Assembly: GCA_016875155.1 (NCBI GenBank)
Contig: VGSD01000193.1
Coordinates: forward strand, 1 to 5,953
DNA from: Deltaproteobacteria bacterium
Lineage (GTDB): Bacteria; Desulfobacterota; BSN033; UBA1163
DNA: 5,953 nucleotides
Reading direction: 5' to 3'
The position numbers were made by a program, and so were the translations under genes. Of the stretch, positions 1-5,798 are shown in pieces. The stretch's first letter is position 1. Each line of letters starts with the position of its first letter. The notes beneath the pieces were generated by a model. It was not told the origin of the DNA, did not search any database, and worked only from the letters and a program-made list of their open reading frames with translations.

Positions 1-1692
1 TCCCGGCCCTCCTTTTATCTCGATACGATTCTTCGCAATATCGAAAATGATCTCCTCTCCAGAGACCAAATTGTCGCCCTCCATCACTTTTGGCTCCCCG
101 GTTAAAACCACCCTCTGGTCCTGATTATAAAAGACCGCCTTCTGACAATTGGCGACCCGAAGCCCCTGCTGGATCTTCACATTGCCTCCGGCCACAACTT
201 TCTCAATTCCCTTTCCATCTTCAAAGACAAACGCTTCCAGAGAATCGGAGTAGATGACGATGTCCTTCTGGCGGGCCATCACATTTCCCTTGAAGACGAT
301 CAGGTTCTCTTTTGAAAAAGTCTCCACCCTATCTGATGTGATATCAATGGGCTCCCTCGTATCCCCCAATTTGACTTCCTTGAGTTCTGCCGGAGCCTCT
401 TTTTTCGGAACCTCTTTCTCCTTCTTAGGAGGGGCAGGCAACGCTGTTAATTTCTTCTCTTTCTCTTTAACCTCTTCAACTTCTTTTCTTGGAGGGCTCT
501 CCTCCTTCAACCTTTCTTTTCCTTTTGGCATCTCCTTGGTCTCAGGTATGGCAGGAGAGGGTGGTAATGCTGCCATCCGCTTTTCATCCTCAGGTTTTGC
601 CTCTATCTTCAACTCTTCCTTCGGCGGAGGCAATGGGGAGGGAGCCATAGGTTGCCTCTTTTCCTCCTCGTATCGGATCAGGGGTGGAGAACTTTCCTTC
701 GTCTTTTCAACAGGAGCCGTGGGTTGAGCGGATCTGGTTTCAGGGGGAAGGGAAGCTGGTTTCTTCTCCTCCCTCTTCATCTCGATATTTTCTTCCTTAA
801 ACGGAACCGGTTGTCTTTTCTCTTCGTCGAATTTGACCAGCGAAATCTTGTCAGATTCTCCCTCTATGGCACCCGGCTTCTGTTTGGACTCTTTGGCTTT
901 TGCCTTGCGAATAACTGCCTTCTCCTTCTTGCCCTGATCCAGGATCGATTTGGATTCCCTGTAATGAGAACTCTTTGGATATTCGTTCACAACCCGGGTA
1001 AAGGCATCTCTTGCCTTCTCCCATTGATCGAGTTCGAGGTAGCTCTTTCCTAAAAGATAAAGAGCCTTATCCTCATCGGCTCTCTTCGGAAACTTTTCCA
1101 ACCGTCCTTCAAACCGGGAAGCAGCCGCCTGGTATTTCCCCTTCTTGTAATAGAAATTTCCAATATAGAACTCATGGTCAGCCAATATATTCTTACAGGT
1201 CTCGATCTTTTCTGCGGCCTTTTCAGTAAAAATGTTTGGAGGAAAATTGGCGACTAAATATTCGAAGTTGGAGAGGGCCTTCTTTGTAGGAGTCTGGTCC
1301 CGGTCGAGGGTGCGCATCTGCTGAAAGTGAGCCATCCCGATCTGATATTGAACATAAGGAATATCCTCATGGGTGGGACGGGTCTTTTTGAACTCTTCGT
1401 AGGCGGCGATGGCTTCCACATAATCCTTCCTAAAGAAGTGGCAATCCCCGACCTTTACTTCAGCCCAGAGGGTATAGGGTGGGCTATCCGGAAAGCTAGA
1501 TTTGACCTGTTCAAATATCTTCAGGGCTTCAGAATAGTCCCTTTTATTGAACCGCTCCAATCCCTGACGGTAGAGGATTTCCGGATCTCCCTTGATGGTT
1601 TTGACATCTTTCCCTTTTCCAGCGCATCCGCTCAAAAGCGATAAAAGGACGAAAAGGAGAAGGAGTATATAAGGAATTGACTGCTTTTTCAT
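1..1692 (-). CDS. BamD-LptA fusion lipoprotein (partial, C-terminus off the left edge)
   Basis: The reading frame is open for 564 codons from 1692 to the window edge; I translated it through and found no stop. Residues 1-23 are a lipoprotein signal (Lys-rich start, Leu-rich core, lipobox LSGC, lipidated Cys23). Residues 24 to about 255 are a TPR domain of BamD length with the BamD hallmark DRDQT (130-134) followed by TKKALSNFEYLV. Residues about 256-444 are a low-complexity Lys/Glu/Pro linker. Residues 445-564 match LptA/OstA: PIDITSD at 448-454, FKGNV at 467-471, AGGNVKI at 501-507, LTGEP at 530-534. BamD helps BamA insert outer-membrane beta-barrels; LptA forms the periplasmic LPS bridge. 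The OstA domain has no signal peptide of its own, so it should reach the periplasm only as part of this lipoprotein. AGAAGG lies 4 bases before the ATG at 1692; an ATG at 1695 is possible but too close to it. The missing end is probably short, but a longer extension (for example an LptD-like barrel) cannot be excluded. Confidence 0.88.
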   Translation of the reverse strand, partial: MKKQSIPYILLLLFVLLSLLSGCAGKGKDVKTIKGDPEILYRQGLERFNKRDYSEALKIFEQVKSSFPDSPPYTLWAEVKVGDCHFFRKDYVEAIAAYEEFKKTRPTHEDIPYVQYQIGMAHFQQMRTLDRDQTPTKKALSNFEYLVANFPPNIFTEKAAEKIETCKNILADHEFYIGNFYYKKGKYQAAASRFEGRLEKFPKRADEDKALYLLGKSYLELDQWEKARDAFTRVVNEYPKSSHYRESKSILDQGKKEKAVIRKAKAKESKQKPGAIEGESDKISLVKFDEEKRQPVPFKEENIEMKREEKKPASLPPETRSAQPTAPVEKTKESSPPLIRYEEEKRQPMAPSPLPPPKEELKIEAKPEDEKRMAALPPSPAIPETKEMPKGKERLKEESPPRKEVEEVKEKEKKLTALPAPPKKEKEVPKKEAPAELKEVKLGDTREPIDITSDRVETFSKENLIVFKGNVMARQKDIVIYSDSLEAFVFEDGKGIEKVVAGGNVKIQQGLRVANCQKAVFYNQDQRVVLTGEPKVMEGDNLVSGEEIIFDIAKNRIEIKGGPG

Positions 1693-1719
1693 CATGCCTT
1701 CTTTTTGAAAGTGCCTACT

Positions 1720-1748
1720 ATTATGATAGGAAGGGGGGTTGATGTCAA
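1720..1748 (-). promoter_or_regulatory. sigma70-type promoter of the bamD-lptA fusion gene
   Basis: On the minus strand, a perfect -35 TTGACA (1748-1743) is followed by a 17-base spacer and a -10 CATAAT (1725-1720; 5 of 6 to consensus). Transcription would begin near 1713, giving a leader of about 20 bases that just contains the AGAAGG ribosome binding site. The fit to the housekeeping consensus suggests strong, largely constitutive expression. Confidence 0.75.
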
Positions 1749-1778
1749 TATATAAAAACTTGTAGCCTTCCTTTCTTC

Positions 1779-1807
1779 TTGAATTTCGGATAGCCATAGG
1801 ATAAAAG
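1779..1807 (+). promoter_or_regulatory. possible promoter of dapL
   Basis: TTGAAT (1779-1784), a 17-base spacer and TAAAAG (1802-1807) form a weak sigma70-like pair, each 4 of 6 to consensus. It faces away from the bamD-lptA promoter and would start transcription near 1814, leaving a leader of about 20 bases with the AGAAGGAG site at 1823-1830. It is the best candidate in the divergent gap, but AT-rich sequence yields such matches by chance. Confidence 0.35.
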
Positions 1808-1836
1808 ATAGTTACTACCATTAGAAGGAGAGAAGC

Positions 1837-3003
1837 ATGCGGATTGAAAAGGCAAAACGGATTGAACAGATTCCCCCATACCTCTTTGCGGAGATCGATA
1901 AGAAGAAAGAGGAGATGAGAAAGAAGGGGATGGATCTCATTGACCTGGGGATCGGGGACCCTGACCTTTCCACTCCTGCGCCGATCATCGAACGAATGAA
2001 AAAGGCCGCAGAAGACCCGGGGAACCATCACTATCCCTCCTATGAGGGTATGTTCCAATTCAGGCAGGCCGCATCGAACTGGTTTGAGAAAAGATTCCAT
2101 ATCTCTTTCGATCCCAAGACAGAGGTGCTCGCACTCATCGGTTCAAAAGAAGGCATTGCCCATATCCCTCTTGCCTTTGTCAATCCGGGAGATTATGTGC
2201 TTGTGCCAAGTCCGGGGTATCCTGTCTACCGCGTCTCAACCCTCTTTGCAGGAGGAACTCCCTACTTCATGCCCCTTCTCAAGGAGAATGGCTTTCTTCC
2301 AAGACTTTCAGACATTCCAAAGGACGTGGCAGAGAAGTCCAAACTTCTCTTCATCAACTATCCAAACAACCCGACCGCAGCAATTGCTGAAAGACCTTTC
2401 TTCGAAGAGGTAATTGCCTTTGCCCGGCGTTACGGGATCATCGTCTGCCATGATGCGGCTTACTCGGAACTGGCTTTCGATGGCTACCGGCCTCTCAGCT
2501 TCTTTGAAATCGAAGGGGCAAAAGAAGTGGGCATCGAATTTCACAGCCTCTCCAAGACTTTCAACATGACTGGTTGGAGAGTTGGCTTTGCCGTGGGCAA
2601 TCCCGAAATTGTCTCTGGATTGGGAAGGGTTAAGACCAATATTGATTCAGGCGTCTTTCAGGCGATTCAGGAAGCGGGCATCGAAGCCCTTAACCGCTAT
2701 GATACACCCATCCCCAACCTCATCCGCATCTATGAAGGGCGGAGGGATGTGATGGTAAAAGGGCTTCGAGAGCTTGGACTTGAAGTGGATTTACCAAAGG
2801 CTACCTTCTATCTCTGGATCCGGGTCCCGCGAGGATACACCTCTGCTCAATTTGCCACGCTCCTGATTGAAAACGCAGGAATTGTTGCCACCCCGGGAAA
2901 TGGTTTCGGAGATGCAGGAGAGGGCTATATTCGCATGACCCTCACTGTGGATGAGTCGAAGCTTCAAGAGGCTATCAACCGACTCAAGAAGATCAATTTT
3001 TAA
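1837..3003 (+). CDS. dapL: LL-diaminopimelate aminotransferase (DapL)
   Basis: This 388-residue PLP enzyme of fold type I (class I/II aminotransferase) would transfer an amino group from glutamate to tetrahydrodipicolinate, giving LL-diaminopimelate in one step for lysine and peptidoglycan synthesis. The N-terminus (IPPYLFAEIDKKK, 12-24), LGIGDPDLSTP (37-47), HYPSYEGM (65-72), IGSKEGIAHI (101-110), SPGYPVY (125-131), NYPNNPT (174-180) and EFHSLSKTFNMTGWR (234-248) follow the DapL subfamily closely. Expected PLP contacts are Asn178, Asp206, Tyr209 and the Schiff-base Lys240; Arg366 should bind the substrate carboxylate. The usual Gly after NNPT is Ala181. The start has AGAAGGAG six bases upstream. 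It diverges from the bamD-lptA gene and precedes a CNNM-like gene by 99 bases. Substrate identity rests on subfamily resemblance; a related broad-specificity aminotransferase is the main alternative. Confidence 0.9.
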   Translation: MRIEKAKRIEQIPPYLFAEIDKKKEEMRKKGMDLIDLGIGDPDLSTPAPIIERMKKAAEDPGNHHYPSYEGMFQFRQAASNWFEKRFHISFDPKTEVLALIGSKEGIAHIPLAFVNPGDYVLVPSPGYPVYRVSTLFAGGTPYFMPLLKENGFLPRLSDIPKDVAEKSKLLFINYPNNPTAAIAERPFFEEVIAFARRYGIIVCHDAAYSELAFDGYRPLSFFEIEGAKEVGIEFHSLSKTFNMTGWRVGFAVGNPEIVSGLGRVKTNIDSGVFQAIQEAGIEALNRYDTPIPNLIRIYEGRRDVMVKGLRELGLEVDLPKATFYLWIRVPRGYTSAQFATLLIENAGIVATPGNGFGDAGEGYIRMTLTVDESKLQEAINRLKKINF

Positions 3004-3030
3004 AAACCTCTTCCTTTAAAAAACTTTAAA

Positions 3031-3060
3031 TGGACTCCGGTAGTCTTCTTCTACCATTAT
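3031..3060 (+). promoter_or_regulatory. weak candidate promoter for the CNNM/CorC-like gene
   Basis: TGGACT (3031-3036), 18 bases, then CATTAT (3055-3060): each hexamer matches 4 of 6 consensus positions. No convincing terminator follows dapL (the TTCCAT/ATGGAA inverted repeat at 3069-3086 has no T-run), so read-through from dapL is equally possible. Confidence 0.2.
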
Positions 3061-3102
3061 CATTTTTCTTCCATATTTCAATGGAAAAGTAGGGAGGCTG
3101 AA

Positions 3103-4419
3103 ATGCAAGGGCTCTTTGGAGAGATATTTTTTATTGCCATCCTCATCCTCTTAAACGGTTATCTCGCTGGAACAGAGATTGCTGTGGTGACGGCCAGAAA
3201 AAGCCATATTCAGCAATTGGCCGAAAAGGGTAGGAGAAATGCAAAAATCTTTCTCAAACTAAAGGAAGAACCGGACCGGTTTCTTGCCACCATTCAAATT
3301 GGTATTACCGGCGTCAGTGTTCTTGCTTCTGCGGTTGGAGGCGCAGCCGCCATCGAGGTGATCAAACCGGCCCTTCAGATGGTTCCGATCAAACTCATCT
3401 CGGTTGCCGCTGAACCTATTTCCATAGGGATCGTGGTCATCCTGATCACTTATTTCTCTGTGATCTTCGGAGAACTGGTGCCAAAATCCATCGCCCTGAT
3501 GCATCCCGAAACCATCGGGCTCTGGACGGCAAGAACCATCGATGTTTTCTCAAAGGTCACCGCTTTCTTTGTCAAATTCCTCACCTTCAGCACCTCCCTC
3601 GTGCTCAGTCCTTTCGGGAGAAAGCCCTTTAGCGAAAGGGCCTATATCACTGAAGAAGAGGTAAAGCTCTTGATCAAAGAAGGCGGGAAACACGGCGTTT
3701 TTGAGCCCACAGAAGAAAAGATCCTTCAAAGCGTATTTGAATTTACGGACATGTCCGTCAAAGAGGTCATGGTTCCGGATACTCAGGTCGTGGCCCTCCA
3801 GATAGATAAATCACCCCAGGAGATCAGGACGATCATAGAAGAGGAGCAGTTTTCTCGCTATCCCGTCTATGGAAAAGACATCCATGACATTCGAGGTATC
3901 CTTCATTCAAAGGATTTCCTCACCGCGTTTACCAAAACAGGGCAGGTTGATATTCGTAAGATCATTAAGTCCCCGTACTTCATTCCTGAAACGATGAACA
4001 TCAGTCTCCTCCTGAAAGAGATGCAAAGGAGGAGAATCCATATGGCCATCGTGGTAGATGAATATGGTGGCGTTTCGGGTTTGGTGACCATTGAGGATTT
4101 AATCGAAGAGATCGTCGGAGAAATCAGGGATGAACATGATACGGAAACTCCTGTGACTCAGTTAAAAGACGGAACCTTCCTAATCGACCCATCGATCAGC
4201 CTCAAGGACTTAAAAGAGGACTATCATATTCCCCTGCCGGAATCATCGGAATACGAAACCCTGGCGGGATTCCTGATGGCCACCCTGCAAAAGATTCCCG
4301 AAAGCGGCGATGTGGTAGAAGTGGAGCGAAAAAGGATTCACATCGTCGAGATGGTCGGACGCAGAATTTCAAAGGTGAAACTCGAAAAACTCCCCGAACC
4401 TGTTCAGGAAGAGGTGTAG
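3103..4419 (+). CDS. CNNM/CorC-HlyC family transporter: DUF21 membrane domain, CBS pair, CorC_HlyC domain
   Basis: The 438-residue product has the three-part layout and usual length of the family often annotated as hemolysin-like or CorC. Residues 1 to about 175 form the DUF21/CNNM membrane domain, with hydrophobic stretches at about 6-30, 62-88, 98-127 and 135-168 and the conserved [11 protein letters not shown] (18-28), TIQIGITG (63-70) and GELVPKS (123-129). A CBS pair follows: EVMVP (221-225) to [22 protein letters not shown] (251-272), then [19 protein letters not shown] (315-333). The acidic link [12 protein letters not shown] (335-346) leads to a C-terminal CorC_HlyC domain (about 350-432). 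It should sit in the inner membrane with its CBS domains in the cytoplasm. Family members include Mg2+ exporters regulated by Mg-ATP binding to the CBS pair and the E. coli polyamine exporter PaeA, so the substrate here is open. AGGGAGG lies five bases before the ATG. Confidence 0.9.
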   Translation: MQGLFGEIFFIAILILLNGYLAGTEIAVVTARKSHIQQLAEKGRRNAKIFLKLKEEPDRFLATIQIGITGVSVLASAVGGAAAIEVIKPALQMVPIKLISVAAEPISIGIVVILITYFSVIFGELVPKSIALMHPETIGLWTARTIDVFSKVTAFFVKFLTFSTSLVLSPFGRKPFSERAYITEEEVKLLIKEGGKHGVFEPTEEKILQSVFEFTDMSVKEVMVPDTQVVALQIDKSPQEIRTIIEEEQFSRYPVYGKDIHDIRGILHSKDFLTAFTKTGQVDIRKIIKSPYFIPETMNISLLLKEMQRRRIHMAIVVDEYGGVSGLVTIEDLIEEIVGEIRDEHDTETPVTQLKDGTFLIDPSISLKDLKEDYHIPLPESSEYETLAGFLMATLQKIPESGDVVEVERKRIHIVEMVGRRISKVKLEKLPEPVQEEV

Positions 4420-4536
4420 CGCATAATGTCAGTTGCAACGCAAGGGGAATTAAGGGTGACGATAACAAGAAAGCCACGGTCCCAAAAGCGTTATCTGCAT
4501 TGCTGCTTTCTCGGCCCCCTCACATCAAACGATTTT

Positions 4537-4579
4537 AAGCAACCCCTCTTGGGTTTTACCTTTTGGAGTTGCTTTTCTT
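4537..4579 (+). terminator. probable intrinsic terminator after the CNNM/CorC-like gene
   Basis: AAGCAAC (4537-4543) pairs perfectly with GTTGCTT (4568-4574), which is followed by TTCTT. The 24-base loop can fold further (CCC/GGG, 4544-4546 with 4551-4553). An alternative small hairpin AACCC/GGGTT (4541-4555) is itself followed by TT and later TTTT. It lies 117 bases after the stop at 4419. The T-run is interrupted and the loop is long, so efficiency is uncertain. Confidence 0.45.
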
Positions 4580-4586
4580 AAAGAGG

Positions 4587-4639
4587 TCTCCCCCCCTGGG
4601 AAAAGGGAAAAAATATTTTCACCGGTAGAGGGGGGGAGG
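4587..4639. repeat. long inverted repeat with C7/G7 arms
   Basis: CTCCCCCCCT (4588-4597) is perfectly complementary to AGGGGGGGAG (4629-4638), ten pairs, with a flanking T-G wobble at 4587/4639. The 31-base loop can fold again as GAAAA/TTTTC (4607-4620). Three smaller inverted repeats follow: GCCG-gaa-CGGC (4647-4657), GGTC-taaa-GACC (4665-4676) and the palindrome GGAAGCTTCC (4677-4686). None is followed by a T-run on the plus strand. No gene was found anywhere in 4420-4743, which separates two convergent transcription units; these hairpins and the terminator are all I see there. Confidence 0.5.
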
Positions 4640-4743
4640 ATATTGGGCCGGAACGGCAAGCGAAGGTCTAAAGACCGGAAGCTTCCAAAGTTTTCCAGTG
4701 ATACCTTTTTATCGTGATGATGGTCTTTGGGTACTAATGGCTA

Positions 4744-5007
4744 TTACTCCCGGAAACCACGCTTGACGGTTGCTTCTTTAACCAGCAAGTTTTTCCCCAT
4801 GAATTCTGTCCGGTTCAGCATGGAGACGGCTCTCCGGGCTTCCCATTGAGTAGACATCTCAACGAAGGCAATGCCTCTGGGTTTGCCGGTTTGCCTGTCC
4901 GCTACAATCTTGACAGATACGACATCCCCAGCTCTGGAAAACAGGGTTTTGAGCTCCGGTTCGCTGGCCTGGAAAGGGAGGTTGGCCACATAAACCTTTT
5001 TATTCAT
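4744..5007 (-). CDS. small RRM-domain RNA-binding protein (third gene of operon)
   Basis: The 87-residue protein is a single RNA recognition motif with almost nothing else. RNP2 is VYVANL (5-10) and RNP1 is RGIAFVEM (44-51). The linking TGKPRG and the region up to LVKEATVKR (75-83) complete the beta-alpha-beta-beta-alpha-beta fold. Such stand-alone RRM proteins are cytoplasmic single-stranded RNA binders, known in cyanobacteria and scattered in other bacteria. RNP1 has Ile46 where an aromatic residue normally stacks on RNA; Phe48 and the RNP2 aromatic Tyr6 are kept, so binding strength or specificity may differ from that of the RRM gene upstream. GAGGAG lies seven bases before the ATG. It begins 21 bases after the zinc-ribbon gene, so it is probably co-transcribed. 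Its RNA targets cannot be inferred from the sequence. Confidence 0.9.
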   Translation of the reverse strand: MNKKVYVANLPFQASEPELKTLFSRAGDVVSVKIVADRQTGKPRGIAFVEMSTQWEARRAVSMLNRTEFMGKNLLVKEATVKRGFRE

Positions 5008-5028
5008 ATCATCGCTCCTCAGAAACCT

Positions 5029-5196
5029 CTATTTCCTGAAGCACTCCATACACAGCAGTTTTTTGTCAGTCGGCGGGGGAACGGGGAGAACAACCTCCTT
5101 TCCGCAGCCCGAACATATAACTTTGTAAGATTTTCGATGCCTCAGATGGTTTGATCTTGAAGCATGAGACCTTCCTTGTCTTCTACGCTGTAACAT
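5029..5196 (-). CDS. small Arg-rich CxxC-x17-CxxC zinc-ribbon protein
   Basis: A 55-residue reading frame sits between the two RRM genes. The N-terminal third is strongly basic (MLQRRRQGRSH, then further Arg, His and Lys to about residue 23). The rest is a zinc ribbon: CSGC at 28-31 and CMEC at 49-52, with exactly 17 residues between the two pairs, and CF-R-K at the end. This spacing and the surrounding residues (VICSGCGKE, LLCMECF) match the known CxxC-x17-CxxC putative zinc-binding domain, found in small proteins of unassigned function in many environmental bacteria. AGAGG lies seven bases before the ATG at 5196, and a stop codon two codons upstream fixes the start region. Gaps of 29 bases to the upstream RRM gene and 21 to the downstream one indicate an operon. 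A role with nucleic acid is inferred from the basic tail and the neighbours. Confidence 0.85.
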   Translation of the reverse strand: MLQRRRQGRSHASRSNHLRHRKSYKVICSGCGKEVVLPVPPPTDKKLLCMECFRK

Positions 5197-5225
5197 GTTT
5201 TAACCTCTTTTCGGAGAAAACAAGA

Positions 5226-5528
5226 TTAATAACGTTTTCCTCGACCGCTATAATCCATCCGCCCTCTCCCGGTTTTTCCTTGGTCCGCACGGGGACGAGC
5301 CTCATTCACGCTGATCTGTTTGCCCAGAAGGTCTTTTCCATTAAGGCTTTTAATGGCTGTTTGAGCCTGAGACGGTGCAGGCATTTCTACAAAACCGAAT
5401 CCCCGCGACTGGCCAGTGTACTTGTCTTTGATCACTTTCGCTGACGTTACCTCGCCGAAGGATTCGAAAGCTTCCCGAATCGTCGCATCGGTTGCTTCAT
5501 AGGATAAATTCCCCACATAAATATTCAT
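5226..5528 (-). CDS. RRM-domain RNA-binding protein with RG-rich tail (first gene of operon)
   Basis: The 100-residue protein has one RNA recognition motif at about 1-78: RNP2 is IYVGNL (3-8) and RNP1 is RGFGFVEM (42-49), both at consensus with all expected aromatic residues. It ends in a short basic Gly/Arg tail (GKTGRGR, then SGRGKRY), the layout of cyanobacterial-type Rbp proteins, which bind RNA and are often cold-responsive. AAAGGAGA six bases before the ATG is a strong ribosome binding site. It leads a minus-strand operon with the zinc-ribbon gene and a second RRM gene. Its upstream region holds a strong intrinsic terminator 105 bases before the start, so either the operon promoter lies within 5529-5633, where I see no clear one, or transcription passes through that terminator. 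The targets are unknown. Confidence 0.93.
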   Translation of the reverse strand: MNIYVGNLSYEATDATIREAFESFGEVTSAKVIKDKYTGQSRGFGFVEMPAPSQAQTAIKSLNGKDLLGKQISVNEARPRADQGKTGRGRMDYSGRGKRY

Positions 5529-5614
5529 CTTCGTTCTCCTTTCTTGAGTTTACCCTGTTGGTCCCACATTTTTCGCAGCGAGAATGACGGGGTAGTTATT
5601 CCTAATTAAACAAA

Positions 5615-5634
5615 TATCGGCAGTTATGCCGATA
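5615..5634 (-). repeat. perfect hairpin between the terminator and the RRM operon
   Basis: Read on the minus strand, TATCGGCA (5634-5627), loop TAAC, TGCCGATA (5622-5615): eight perfect pairs. It directly follows the T-run of the stronger terminator and is itself followed by TTTGTTTAATT, so it may be a second, weaker terminator or a leader hairpin of the RRM operon. GCCGATAA recurs at 5686-5693 on the plus strand. Confidence 0.6.
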
Positions 5635-5674
5635 AAAAAAGCCCGCAAAGAAGTCGTTTAGAGTTCTTGCGGGC
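5634..5674 (-). terminator. strong intrinsic terminator (minus strand)
   Basis: Read on the minus strand, GCCCGCAAGAA (5674-5664) pairs with TTCTTTGCGGGC (5652-5641), giving eleven pairs with one bulged base, an 11-base loop and then seven T (5640-5634). This is a textbook rho-independent terminator. It lies 147 bases after the stop of the tldD-family gene and 105 bases before the RRM operon start. It may end the tldD transcript, a small RNA started at about 5714, or act as an attenuator of the RRM operon. Confidence 0.85.
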
Positions 5675-5721
5675 ATAGACAATAAGCCGATAAGGCTCTT
5701 TTCAACTTATTTTGTTAACTC

Positions 5722-5750
5722 TTTATAGGCTAATTTATCCTTAAAAGCAA
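5722..5750 (-). promoter_or_regulatory. candidate promoter upstream of the terminator (minus strand)
   Basis: TTGCTT (5750-5745; 3 of 6), a 17-base spacer and TATAAA (5727-5722; 5 of 6) on the minus strand. It lies after the tldD-family stop and points at the terminator about 80 bases downstream, so it would make either a short RNA of about 80 bases or an RRM operon leader. Confidence 0.35.
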
Positions 5751-5798
5751 GAAAATTGTTTGGAGGATACAAAATTCCATTTAGAATAGGCTCGTTTT

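Noticed and set aside
254..1229. Plus-strand open frames (157, 133 and 72 residues) overlapping the left third
   Set aside because: They are antisense to the bamD-lptA fusion; the Ser/Phe/Gly-rich products mirror its Lys/Glu/Pro-rich linker and have no recognisable domain.
1327..1644. Plus-strand open frame of 105 residues
   Set aside because: It lies antisense to the BamD TPR domain, which has clear family motifs in the other strand.
3069..3086. TTCCAT/ATGGAA inverted repeat as a dapL terminator
   Set aside because: The stem has only six AT-rich pairs, and no T-run follows on either strand.
4202..4477. Minus-strand open frame of 91 residues over the end of the CNNM/CorC-like gene
   Set aside because: It is antisense to the conserved CorC_HlyC domain, has no good ribosome binding site visible and no known motif.
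4641..4690. Possible cyclic-di-GMP (GEMM) or other known riboswitch, suggested by GGCAAGCGAAGG and nearby hairpins
   Set aside because: The conserved GEMM core sequences are absent, and the region is downstream of convergent genes rather than in front of one.
4846..5444. Plus-strand frames of 102 and 97 residues
   Set aside because: They are antisense to two RRM genes and the zinc-ribbon gene, all of which have strong family signatures and ribosome binding sites.
5555..5595. GTCATTCTCGCTGCG-like sequence resembling the dispersed GTCATTCCCGC-type intergenic repeats
   Set aside because: Only one half resembles the repeat, the complementary arm is poor, and no second copy exists in the window.
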